Shown: in pieces, positions 42,811 through 52,943 of the stretch
Layout: every line of letters begins with the position of its first letter
How positions within the stretch are numbered: position 1 is the first letter of the stretch
Source: Achatina immaculata
Taxonomy: Eukaryota > Mollusca > Gastropoda > Stylommatophora > Achatinidae
Direction of reading: 5' to 3'
NCBI GenBank assembly: GCA_009760885.1
Contig: CM019697.1
Location: 27,582,710-27,646,709, forward strand
Length of the DNA stretch: 64,000 nucleotides
The notes under the pieces: model-generated
The model's input: the letters and a program-made list of their open reading frames with translations, nothing else
Databases searched by the model: none
What the model was told of the DNA's origin: nothing
Made by a program: the position numbers and the translations under genes

Positions 42811-43690
42811 TGAGGGGCGTTCAGAAAGTAATGCACCACATTGTTTTTCTCAGGAGCTGTTTATTCAAAAATTTATACACAATATACACGGATATGTCAT
42901 GTAAACATCAATATTATTCAACATAGTCCCCATCAACTGTACGGCTTTACGCCAGCGTGAAACAAGTGCATGTATTCCTAGCCTGTACCATATTTTCTTT
43001 TTATTATGTAGCCATTTCTTTGCTGCATGAATCACTCCTTCATCATCTTCAAATCTTACCCCTCGGAGTGCATCTTTAAGTGGACCAAACAGATGGAAAT
43101 CAGAGGGTGTGAAATCGGGACTTTAAGGTAGATGGGGTAGTACAGTCCAACCCAATTTAGTGATTGCTTCCCATGTTGCCAGACTTGTGTGAGGGTGCAC
43201 ATTGTCATTAAGGAGAACCAGATCTGCTGGATTCTTGTGCGGCCAAACTCTGCGAAAACGTTGAGTTTTTTCAGTGTCTTATTGTAAGCTTGCGAATTGA
43301 TTGTCTCTCCTCTTGGCATAACATCCACAAGAATCACACCTTCAACATCCCAAAAGACAGTGATCATGACCTTTCCAGCTGAAGAAGTTGTCCTGAATTT
43401 TTTTTTTTCGTAGCGATTGCGGATGAGGCCACTCCATTGTCTTTTTGTCTCAGATTCAAAATGATGTGCCCAGGTTTCATCACCTGTTACGATCTTAACC
43501 AAAAAGTTCTCTCCCTCAGCATTGAAACGCTTCAACAATTCAGAAGAAATTGCTTTCCTTTGCAATCGATGGTCATTTGTGAGACTTCGAGGAACCTATC
43601 TTGCACAAACCTTAGAAAATCCGAGAGCTTTTATAACTGCATTTACACTACCATTGCTTTAAGGCCAGTTGTTGAGTAGTGATACACCTA
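42811..43690 (-). mobile_element. mariner (DD34D) element 2, N-terminally truncated
   Basis: Different from the mariner at 8237. The terminal tgaggggcgttcagaaagta is at the left border. On the minus strand: QRKAISSELLKRFNAEGENF, IVTGDETWAHHFESETKRQW (first Asp), TVFWDVEGVILVDVMPRGET, a frameshift, then VLLNDNVHPHTSLATWEAI (second Asp) and SPDFTPSDFHLFGPLKDALR (third Asp, 34-residue spacing) and a C-terminal KKWLHNKKKIWYRLG-like end. The N-terminal HTH region is missing (the start before GFSKVCA is lost near 43640). Frameshifts and one stop show it is inactive. Confidence 0.87.
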
Positions 43691-43919
43691 TCAGTAAGAT
43701 TAATGCCCTCATTGCACTCCAAGAGGCTTTGCTCACTCCAAAAGTGAGCAGTAAAGTTTATTAGTGACAAAGATCAAGCACAAACAACTAACCAGCACAA
43801 ACCTATCAAAATACTGCCTCTTAAGAACAGGTTCCTCTTCAACAAAGCCAAGTTAATACATCAAATTCTTTCACGGCATGCCCTTATCTATGGAACCTGT
43901 TTAAATTTAGCTCAAAGTG

Positions 43920-44350
43920 CAACCAACGCTTGAACAACATGTCTTCCAAAACCTAGATTTGATCTTTACAAGAAAAGCTTTTGTTATTCTGCTGCTCATC
44001 TTTGGAATACCCTCCCATCCTGTATAAAAAATATAAATTATACTCCTTCCTACAGCTACAAACTTTCCCAATTTGATGTTGACTATATTCCTCCACTAAG
44101 ATGGACACCACAGGGTAGCAGAAGTAAGGGTAGACCAAAAGAGACATGGAGAAGAACAACAGAAAGGATGTTGAGCAATAGAGGGCTCACCTGGGCAAGA
44201 GCAGAAAAAAAGGCGAAGGACAGGCATTTGTGGAAAACCCTTGCGGAAGCCCCATGTGCCCTGGGCTCTTAAGGTTCAGAGAGAGAGATATTCCTCCATG
44301 AATCATAAACTTAAAAGTTATCTTAAACTGCTCTTACAGACACTGAATAC
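43920..44350 (+). mobile_element. LINE C-terminal fragment, split by LINE-D 3' end
   Basis: PRFDLYKKSFCYSAAHLWNT, then LPSCIKNINYTPSYSYKLSQ, resembles the end of CR1/Jockey-type RTs (pattern SFxxxAPxLWNxLP). It resumes after 44298 as a short HKLKSYLKLL segment. Assignment below superfamily is not possible. Confidence 0.5.
44096..44287 (+). mobile_element. LINE-D 3' end, 192-bp truncated insertion
   Basis: The KGRPKETWRRTTERMLSNRG and KDRHLWKTLAEAPCALGS end of LINE-D plus (GA)n tail, flanked by a perfect 11-bp duplication ATATTCCTCCA (44085-44095 and 44288-44298). Confidence 0.9.
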
Positions 44351-44394
44351 AGTTAATTGTTTATTCTGAATAGTCCTGAAATTTTTTATTAGTA

Positions 44395-46292
44395 GATAGT
44401 CATTTATATAGGCCAGAGATATCTTAATAACAACAGCTAAAGACATGATTCCAGTAAAGAAAACACAAAAGAATAGATGGATTACAGCAGGCACACTAGA
44501 ACTGATAAAACAACGTGGAAAAATGAAGACTCAGTAGAAAGTGAAAAACAACAACAAAGAGAAATATAAATCTTTAACAAAAGAAGTACGAAGAAACAAA
44601 AGACAAAATATATACAAGATTGTTGTGAAAGAATAGAAGGACATCAGAAGTGTGGAAGAGATAGTGAAATATTTAAAGAAATGAAGACATTGACGAGAAA
44701 TGTCACACCTAAGCTAAATGTAATTTGTCACGAGATGGGGAATACCTTGACAGAATGAATGAATGAATGAATGAATGAATAATCTTTATTTTTCAAGGGT
44801 AAAGAATTGGGCACGCAGGCCCATCTTACATTCTGCCCTTCATCACTCCATCTTTCATTCTTTCCACACACTTGATTTAGTAGAAAATTCTAGAAAGATG
44901 GAAGGAATATTGCAGAGGAATGTATGAAACAACTGACTGTGAAAGCAGAAATCAACAGTGTGAATTATTATTGGAGGAGAAAAAACCCAAACCGACAGTA
45001 GAAGAAGTTTTATGGGCAATAAAGAATCTGAAAAATGGTAGATCACCAGGATGTGATGAGATAACAGCTGAATTTATTAAAGCAGGAAGAAAGGAATGTG
45101 CAACAATCTATCATGCACTATGTAAAAGAATATGGCATTCAGGTATTTGGCCAAAAGAATGAAAAAGAACTGTATTCATACCACTGGCAAAAAAGGGTAA
45201 CCTGAAATTATGCACAAACTACAGAACTGTTGCCCTTATTAGTCATGCCAGTAAAATTCTGTTAAAAATCATAATGGATAGACTTCGTAAGAAAATAGAA
45301 GAAGAAGTCACTAAGGTCAAAGCTAGTTTCAGGCAAGTAATAGGATCAAGAGATTATATATTCAATATAAGATTAATAATAGAGAAATGCAGAGAGTTTA
45401 ATGTGAATCTATATTTAGCCTTTATAGACTACTCAAATACATTTGATTGCGTACAACACCAGAAAATTTGGGAAATAATGGAAAAAATGGGATTTCCAAC
45501 ACATTTGATACAATTAACATCACTGCTGTATCTAGACCAACAAGCAGCAGTAAGAATAAATGGTGAAACAACAACTTGGTTTGACATAAAATAAGGGGTC
45601 CGTCACGGGTGCATATTGTCGCTTTACTTATTTTACTTGAATATTGAAAATATAATGAGGAATGTTAGAGAAGATGTAGACAAAGAATATTATGATGCCA
45701 TAACAATTGAAGGTTATGAAATACCAGAGATTAGATATGCTGATGACACAGTATTACTGTCCACAACACAAAAAGGAATGGAAAAACTAATTATGTCAGT
45801 CCGTAAGAATAGTGAAGAGCAAAACCTGTATCTTAATGCGAAGAAAACTAAATTGATGACAACTAACAAAACAAAGAAGGCAGCTGAAATATGTGTCAGT
45901 GAGGAAAAACTGGAAGAAGTGGAGAGTTTTGAATATCTCGGATCACTGTTAACTAATAATGGAGATACAATGAGGGAAATTAAAAGGAGGACATCTGTCG
46001 CACTAATTATTGTGTCTTGCTTACAACAGAGAGGCCTACAGGAGACCTGTTAAGGGGGCAAAGTTCTGTGAGGGACATGCAAATGAATGACTGATATTTG
46101 AAGAACTCTTCTGTAGCACTTACATTCAAAGGCATTTATGTGTTTCTCAGCTGTTTTGTTAAGTGTCCAGGTCTCATGGGCATACATTGTGATGGGAAAG
46201 ATGCATGCCCTTAAAAGTCTTATTTTTTTAGTCTGTTCGTCTCCACAGCTTCTTTAGTTGTTTTACTTTTTTAAGAGCACTAGATGTCCTCC
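44395..46292 (+). mobile_element. LINE-A copy with inserted repeat and inverted 3' segment
   Basis: From ARDILITTAKDMIPVKKTQK (44410) through RT (SPGCDEITAEFIKAGRKECA; ASFRQVIGSRDYIFNIRLII; FIDYSNTFDCVQHQ; YADDTVLLSTTQKG near 45735) to MREIKRRTSVAL at 46005. There it jumps to the last ~70 bp of LINE-A (46010-46095). The skipped part follows in reverse orientation at 46096-46292 (complement of RRTSIALQKVKQLKKLWRG ... NAFECKCY). A 130-bp repeat interrupts it at 44756-44885. Confidence 0.83.
44756..44885 (-). repeat. ~125-bp dispersed repeat with (TTCA)n tail, copy 1
   Basis: gaatgaatgaatgaatgaat, then atctttattttt, gtaaagaattgggca and ttctgccctt-catcactcca. It shares about 85-90% of positions by eye with 62352-62470. 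Because it interrupts LINE-A coding sequence, it is a mobile, non-autonomous (SINE- or LINE-tail-like) element. Confidence 0.7.
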
Positions 46293-46371
46293 TTGTCCAA
46301 ATTTTCAGAGTTTTTCTTGTTTGCAAAATTGTTTTTATTTATAATATTTTTATTTCCTACCATCAGCATGG

Positions 46372-46446
46372 GCACCTGAATGGCGGAGTGGTTAGTGCAC
46401 TAGTCTGTCATGGTGACAGTCGGGGGTTAAAATCAGCTGCAGGCAC
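46372..46446 (+). mobile_element. tRNA-like head of a SINE
   Basis: 75 nt with a D-arm/A-box-like tggcggagtggttag, a T-arm/B-box-like gggttaaaatc (consensus GGTTCRAATC, one base altered) and a partly paired acceptor (gcacctg with caggcac, 5 of 7 pairs). ctgtcatggtgacag forms an anticodon-arm-like hairpin with an abnormal loop. It is followed by a non-tRNA body that leads into the VNTR at 46500. A decayed tRNA-derived SINE is more likely than a working tRNA gene. Confidence 0.5.
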
Positions 46447-46499
46447 CCCAGCCAAATAGCTGTAGAAATGAGCATCTGACTTCTGGAGCTGGGGAAGGC

Positions 46500-47205
46500 G
46501 GTCAGGCATGATGCTGACCACAACACCCTCTGGTGTGCTGAGGTCAGACAAGATGCTGACCACAACACCCTCTAGTGTGCTAACCACAACACCCTCTAGT
46601 GTGCTAACCACAACACCCTCTATTGTGCTAACCACAACACCCTCTGTTGTGCTGACCACAACACCCTCTATTGTGCTGAGGTCAGACAAGATGCTGACTA
46701 CAACACCCTCTATTGTGCTGAAGTCAGACAAGATGCTGACTACAACACCCTCTAGTGTGCTAACCACAACACCCTCTATTGTGCTGACCACAACACCCTC
46801 TATTGTGCTAACCACAACACCCTCTGTTGTGCTAACCACAACACCCTCTATTGTGCTAACCACAACACCCTCTATTGTGCTGAGGTCAGACAAGATGCTG
46901 ACTACAACACTCTCTAGTGTGCTGACCACAACACCCTCTAGTGTGCTGACTACAACACCCTCTAGTGTGCTGACCACAACACCCTCTAGTATGCTGAGGT
47001 CAGGTATGATGCTGACCAGAGCACCCTCTAGTGTGCTGACCACAACACCCTCTAGTGTGCTGACTACAACACCCTCTAGTATGCTGAGGTCAGGTATGAT
47101 GCTGACCAGAACACCCTCTAGTGTGCTGAGGTCAGGTATGATGCTGACCAGAACACCCTCTAGTGTGCTGACCAGAACACCCTCTAGTGTGCTGACCAAA
47201 TGTTC
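46500..47205 (+). repeat. 24-bp VNTR (about 28 units) grown from a SINE body
   Basis: Unit ctgaccacaacaccctctagtgtg (24 bp), periodically interrupted by aggtcagacaagatg or aggtcaggtatgatg. The first unit is contiguous with the SINE body (ggtcaggcatgatgctgacc). Since 24 is a multiple of three, frames of 290 codons (+, LTTTPSSV repeats) and 272 codons (-, STLEGVVV repeats) run through it; both are artefacts. Confidence 0.92.
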
Positions 47206-47334
47206 AAGGCTTGAAATGCTGAACAACAGAACATTGAAAAATCAGACATTGATATGGACTTTTGTGTACGATAATCCAGCTCATCTCTTGTATCTACAGA
47301 TACACAGCAAACTAGAGCAGCAGATGGGGACTCT

Positions 47335-47470
47335 GTATAATAGTTCAGTTATTTCTTATGTACAGATACAATTCTCTTAGCTGGGCATTCAGTTATTTCT
47401 TATGTACAGATACAATTCTCTAAGCTGGGCATTCAGTTATTTCTTATGTACAGATACACTTCTCTCAGCT
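47335..47470 (+). repeat. 43-bp tandem repeat, 3 units
   Basis: Three copies of agttatttcttatgtacaga followed by tacaattctctaagctgggcatt. Confidence 0.9.
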
Positions 47471-47744
47471 GCCCATTCTGTGACAGGCAGAATAAATTAC
47501 ACGCAGTACAAAAATTCACCTTGTAAATGTCAGATGTCAGCATGAAAATGTTAGACACTTTTCTGTGTATGCTACGCCGCATATACATACAAGCAGACAT
47601 TCACAAATTTAAAAAAAAGAAAAAAAGCATCTGACATTTTTAAAGAGTTATTAAAATTTCCCTGTTTTCAAGCTTTTGGGTTGTTTTTTGTGTGTCTCTC
47701 AAATTAAGCATTATACTCCATCAAATGGATTGTACTGAGTAGGT
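47471..47744. other. GGA intron, no gene
   Basis: AT-rich, with a short purine run at 47612-47626. Nothing further is seen. Confidence 0.45.
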
Positions 47745-48545
47745 TCAATTGTATTTATGTATAGTTCCATTGATTGTTAATACATTTCAGTTGTATTTAT
47801 ATATATTCCATTGATTGTTAATACATTTCAGTGTATTAATTTATAGTTCCATTGATTGTTAATACATTTCAGTAATAATTTATAGTTCCATTTATTGTTA
47901 ATACATTTCAGTAATAATTTATAGTTCCATTGATTGTTAATATATTTCAGTGTATTTCCATTGGTTGTTAGTATATTTCAGTGTATTAATTTATATTTCC
48001 ATTGATTGTTAATACATTTCAGTGTATTAATTTATATTTCCATTGATTGTTAATACATTTCAGTGTATTATATTTCCATTGATTGTTAATACATTTCAGT
48101 GTATTAATTTATAGTTCCATTGATTGTTAATACATTTCAGTGTATTAATTTATAGTTCCATTGATTGTTAATACATTTCAGTGTATTAATTTATAGTTCC
48201 ATTGATTGTTAATACATTTCAGTGTATTAATTTATATTTCCATTGATTGCTAATACATTTCAGTGTATTAATTATAGTTCCATTGATTGTTAATACATTT
48301 CAGTGTATTAATTTATAGTTCCATTGATTGTTAATACATTTCAGTGTATTAATTTATATTTCCATTGATTGCTAATACATTTCAGTGTATTAATTTATAG
48401 TTCCATTGATTGTTAATACATTTCAGTGTATTAATTTATAGTTCCATTGATTGTTAATACATTTCAGTGTATTAATTTATAGTTCCATTGATTGTTAATA
48501 CATTTCAGTGTATTAATGTATATTTCCATTGATTGTTAATACCTG
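47745..48545 (+). repeat. 41-bp minisatellite, about 19 units
   Basis: Unit ttccattgattgttaataca then tttcagtgtattaatttatag (41 bp), some units shortened. Its right-most unit (cagtgtattaatg at 48506) is the left border of the 1,477-bp duplication. Confidence 0.93.
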
Positions 48546-48747
48546 TCAGTTGTATTAGTATATTTATTGCATATACTCAGCATTTTGTACGCACTAGTAT
48601 TTACATTTTTCAAAAAAATGTATATAGAATGCTAGTTTTAGATGAGACCTTCATGTTTCCAGTGGTCATGTCTTGTAACTGATGACTTTCTATCTCAGTA
48701 AAGTTGCTGATTTTTTAAAGTATGCTTTTGTTGTTCTCATATTTCAG

Positions 48748-48849
48748 ATTCTTCCTTGCTAGACCTTGGTACAGACTCAGGAAGAGCTTTAGGGTCTGGT
48801 TCTCCGTCTTCATCAGCAGCGTTACTAGAAACTGATTTGAAAACATTAG
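48748..48849 (+). CDS. GGA: GGA adaptor, hinge exon (copy 1 of a duplicated exon)
   Basis: 102 nt, phase 1 to phase 1, after a tttcag acceptor and before a gtcagt donor. With the G from exon 7586-7690 it encodes DSSLLDLGTDSGRALGSG, then a serine run, and ALLETDLKTLG. GGA hinges have an ALLDL-type segment right after GAT and a SLLDDEL-x-SLG segment a little later, and both are matched. The leucine/acid clusters are clathrin- or adaptor-binding-like, but no exact clathrin box (L-hydrophobic-x-hydrophobic-acid) is claimed. The exon is a whole number of codons with equal phases, so it can be skipped, used once or used twice without a frameshift. An identical copy is at 50225-50326. Confidence 0.88.
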
Positions 48850-48887
48850 GTCAGTATTTGGCATGAGTCAGCTGATAAAAGCACGCA

Positions 48888-48981
48888 TCATTCATTCATT
48901 TAAATGTCCCTTGCGGAACTTTGCCTCCCTAACAACAATCCTGTAGGCCTCTTGGTTGTGAGCAAGATGGCCTGCTACTGA
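48888..48981 (-). mobile_element. LINE-A 3' terminus, ~95 bp
   Basis: The complement encodes HLAHNQEAYRIVVREAKFRKGH and the (GAAT)n tail. The words ctgataaaagca and catcattcattcatttaaat occur on both sides and look like a target duplication. It is present again at 50365-50458 in the second copy of the segmental duplication. Confidence 0.8.
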
Positions 48982-49089
48982 TAAAAGCATACATCATTCA
49001 TTCATTTAAATGTCCCTTCACAAGGCTATTTAAATCTCATTAATCTGACTTTACTTATTTTTACATTACTTACTTTTGCTTTACCTAAT

Positions 49090-49620
49090 TTTACTTTACC
49101 TTATCCTTCTTCTTGTACCATGAAGTGTTGAGGGGAGATACAGTTGGTGTTTTTTGGACCAGGTGGGTGGCCTCGGTGATTGTAATGCCATAAATAGTGA
49201 GTGTCTCTCTGATACCATCTATCCATCTCTTTCTGGATCTTCCTCATGGTCTGTGTCCTGTAGTTCTTTGGTTAAAGGTTCTCACAACTTGCTATGAGTG
49301 TGTCATTCTCATTAAATGGCCAAACCACTTGATTCCTTGCTTCTTTATGTGTTGTAGTTCCTAGCATCTGTCTTATGGTGTTATTTCTTAGCTTGTCAAA
49401 CCTGGAGATGTTTGCTGCTTTCCTAAGACATCCCATTTCATGTGTGGTTATTTTATTCTGTTGTTTCTTAGCATGTGCCCATGCTTGACATTGGTAGCAC
49501 AGCGATGGTAGGAATATGCTGTTAGTTTTCTCTTAGTTTCAAGTGGGATGTTTGGGTGTGTAAGCAGCAGGGATATCTTGTATGCAATAGCATTGGCTCT
49601 TTGTTTCTAACATCAGTTTA
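49090..49620 (-). mobile_element. LINE C-terminal fragment (also at 50567-51097)
   Basis: The complement gives a QRANAIAYKISLLLTHPNIP start, later KKQGIKWFGHLMRMTHS and GHRP-GRPRKRWIDGIRETL, a typical RT C-terminal end with a basic RGRPRKRW box. It differs from families A-H. Frames are broken. Confidence 0.6.
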
Positions 49621-49982
49621 AATACCCTTAATCTAACTATCAGTATGGACAAACAATACCACTAATCTGACCATCAGTATGGACAAACAATACCACTAAT
49701 CTGACCATCAGTATGGACAAACAGTACCACTAATCTGACTGTCAGTGTGGAGAAACTATTTAAATACCACTAATCTGACTGTCAATGTGGAGAAACTATT
49801 TAAATACCACTAATCTGACTGTCAGTGTGGAGAAACTATTTACATACCACTAATCTGACTGTCAATGTGGATAAACTATTTAAATACCACTACTTTGATT
49901 GTAAGTGTGGAGAAACTATTTAAATACCACTAGTATGACTGTCAGTGTGGAGAAACTATTTAAATACTACTAATCTGACTGT

Positions 49983-51459
49983 CAGTGTATTAATGTATAT
50001 TTCCATTGATTGTTAATACCTGTCAGTTGTATTAGTATATTTATTGCATATACTCAGCATTTTGTACGCACTAGTATTTACATTTTTCAAAAAAATGTAT
50101 ATAGAATGCTAGTTTTAGATGAGACCTTCATGTTTCCAGTGGTCATGTCTTGTAACTGATGACTTTCTATCTCAGTAAAGTTGCTGATTTTTTAAAGTAT
50201 GCTTTTGTTGTTCTCATATTTCAGATTCTTCCTTGCTAGACCTTGGTACAGACTCAGGAAGAGCTTTAGGGTCTGGTTCTCCGTCTTCATCAGCAGCGTT
50301 ACTAGAAACTGATTTGAAAACATTAGGTCAGTATTTGGCATGAGTCAGCTGATAAAAGCACGCATCATTCATTCATTTAAATGTCCCTTGCGGAACTTTG
50401 CCTCCCTAACAACAATCCTGTAGGCCTCTTGGTTGTGAGCAAGATGGCCTGCTACTGATAAAAGCATACATCATTCATTCATTTAAATGTCCCTTCACAA
50501 GGCTATTTAAATCTCATTAATCTGACTTTACTTATTTTTACATTACTTACTTTTGCTTTACCTAATTTTACTTTACCTTATCCTTCTTCTTGTACCATGA
50601 AGTGTTGAGGGGAGATACAGTTGGTGTTTTTTGGACCAGGTGGGTGGCCTCGGTGATTGTAATGCCATAAATAGTGAGTGTCTCTCTGATACCATCTATC
50701 CATCTCTTTCTGGATCTTCCTCATGGTCTGTGTCCTGTAGTTCTTTGGTTAAAGGTTCTCACAACTTGCTATGAGTGTGTCATTCTCATTAAATGGCCAA
50801 ACCACTTGATTCCTTGCTTCTTTATGTGTTGTAGTTCCTAGCATCTGTCTTATGGTGTTATTTCTTAGCTTGTCAAACCTGGAGATGTTTGCTGCTTTCC
50901 TAAGACATCCCATTTCATGTGTGGTTATTTTATTCTGTTGTTTCTTAGCATGTGCCCATGCTTGACATTGGTAGCACAGCGATGGTAGGAATATGCTGTT
51001 AGTTTTCTCTTAGTTTCAAGTGGGATGTTTGGGTGTGTAAGCAGCAGGGATATCTTGTATGCAATATCATTGGCTCTTTGTTTCTAACATCAGTTTAAAT
51101 ACCCTTAATCTAACTATCAGTATGGACAAACAATACCACTAATCTGACCATCAGTATGGACAAACAATACCACTAATCTGACCATCAGTATGGACAAACA
51201 GTACCACTAATCTGACTGTCAGTGTGGAGAAACTATTTAAATACCACTAATCTGACTGTCAATGTGGAGAAACTATTTAAATACCACTAATCTGACTGTC
51301 AGTGTGGAGAAACTATTTACATACCACTAATCTGACTGTCAATGTGGATAAACTATTTAAATACCACTACTTTGATTGTAAGTGTGGAGAAACTATTTAA
51401 ATACCACTAGTATGACTGTCAGTGTGGAGAAACTATTTAAATACTACTAATCTGACTGT
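49983..51459 (+). repeat. 1,477-bp direct tandem duplication, second copy
   Basis: Starts at the cagtgtattaatg shared with the 41-bp array, directly joined to a ctgactgt of the 40-bp array. This junction does not exist in either parent array and marks the duplication breakpoint. One base difference was noticed from the first copy. Confidence 0.95.
50225..50326 (+). CDS. GGA: GGA adaptor, hinge exon (copy 2, duplicate)
   Basis: Base-for-base identical to exon 48748-48849, including at least 100 bp of flanking intron on each side with acceptor and donor. Phase 1 to 1. If both copies are spliced in, the hinge gains a 34-residue perfect repeat with a second SLLDLG and a second ALLETDLKTLG. If only one is used the protein is unchanged. 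The window alone cannot decide, and an assembly duplicate is also possible. Confidence 0.8.
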
Positions 51460-52822
51460 CAGTGTGGAGAAACTATTTAAATACCACTAATCTGATTGTC
51501 AGTATAGACAAACAATACCACTAATCTGACTGTCAGTGTGGAGAAACTATTTAAATAACACTAATCTGACTGTCAATATGGAGAAACTATTTAAATACCA
51601 CTAATCTGATTGTCAGTATAGACAAACAATACCACTAATCTGACTGTCAGTGTGGAGAAACTATTTAAATACCACTAATCTGACTGTCAGTGTGGACAAA
51701 CAATACCACTAATTTGACTGTCAATGATGAGAAACTATTTAAATACCACTAATCTGATTGTCAGTATAGACAAACAATACCACTAATCTGACTATCAGTG
51801 TGGAGAAACTATTTAAATATCACTAATCTGACTGTCATTGTGGACAAACAATACCACTAATTTGACTGTCAGTGTGGAGAAACTATTTAAATACCACTAA
51901 TCTGATTGTCAGTATAGACAAACAATACCACTAATTTGACTGTCAATGATGAGAAACTATTTAAATACCACTAATATGACTGTCAGTGTGGAGAAACTAT
52001 TTAAATACCACTAATCTGACTGTCAGTGTGGACAAACAATACCACTAATCTGACTGTCAGTGTGGAGAAACTATTTAAATACCACTAATCTGACTGTCAG
52101 TGTGGAGAAACTATTTAAATACCACTAATCTGACTGTCAGTGTGGACAAACAATACCACTAATTTGACTGTCAATGTGGAGAAACTATTTAAATACCACT
52201 AATCTGACTGTCAGTGTGGACAAACAATACCACTAATCTGACTGTCAATGATGAGAAACTATTTAAATACCACTAATCCCACTGTCAGTGTGTAGAAACT
52301 ATTTAAATACCATTAATCTGACTGTCAATATGGAGAAACTATTTAAATACCATTAATCTGACTGTCAGTGTGGAGAAACAATACCACTAATTTGACTGCC
52401 AGTGTGGAGAAACTATTTAAATACCATTAATCTGACTGTCATTGATGAGAAACTATTTAAATACCATTAATCTGACTCTCAATGTCGAGAAACTATTTAA
52501 ATACCATTAATCTGACTGTCAGTGTGTAGAAACTTTTAAATACAATTAATCTGACTGTCAGTGTGGACAAACAATACCACTAATCTGACTGCCAGTGTGG
52601 AGAAACTATTTAAATACCATTAATCTGACTGTCAGTGTGGAGAAACTATTTAAATACCATTAATCTGACTGTCAATGTGGAGAATCAATACCACTAATTT
52701 GACTGTCAATGATGAGAAACTATTTAAATACCACTAATCTGACTGTCAGTGTGGACAAACAATACCACTAATTTGACTGTCAGTGTGTAGAAACTATTTA
52801 AATACCACTAATCTGACTGTCA

Positions 52823-52911
52823 GTGTGGGCAAGAGCAGAAAAAAAGGTGAAGGACAGGCATTTGTGGAAAACCCTTGCGGAAGCCCCATGTGCCCTGGGC
52901 ACTTAAGGTTC

Positions 52912-52942
<31 letters not shown>

Positions 52943-52943
52943 T
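52823..52943 (+). mobile_element. LINE-D 3' end, ~120 bp, within the minisatellite
   Basis: gggcaagagcagaaaaaaag through gccccatgtgccctgggcac and a (GA)n tail match LINE-D 3' ends at 26214-26340 (complement) and 44200-44287. The flanks are minisatellite units, so a target duplication cannot be told from the repeat. Confidence 0.88.

Larger units (their letters stand above)
48506..49982 (+). repeat. 1,477-bp direct tandem duplication, first copy (contains GGA exon)
   Basis: Identical to 49983-51459 at every position compared except 49590 (g) versus 51067 (t). It contains the end of the 41-bp array, hinge exon 48748-48849, a LINE-A 3' end, a LINE C-terminal fragment and the start of the 40-bp array. 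Confidence 0.95.

Noticed and set aside
46372..46446. A functional tRNA gene
   Set aside because: Acceptor stem has two mismatches, the B box is altered and the anticodon loop is abnormal; a SINE body follows directly.
46508..47380. Long open frames (290 codons +, 272 codons -) that look like repetitive proteins
   Set aside because: They run through a 24-bp tandem array in both directions and have no start context or family similarity. The period is a multiple of three, which alone explains the lack of stops.
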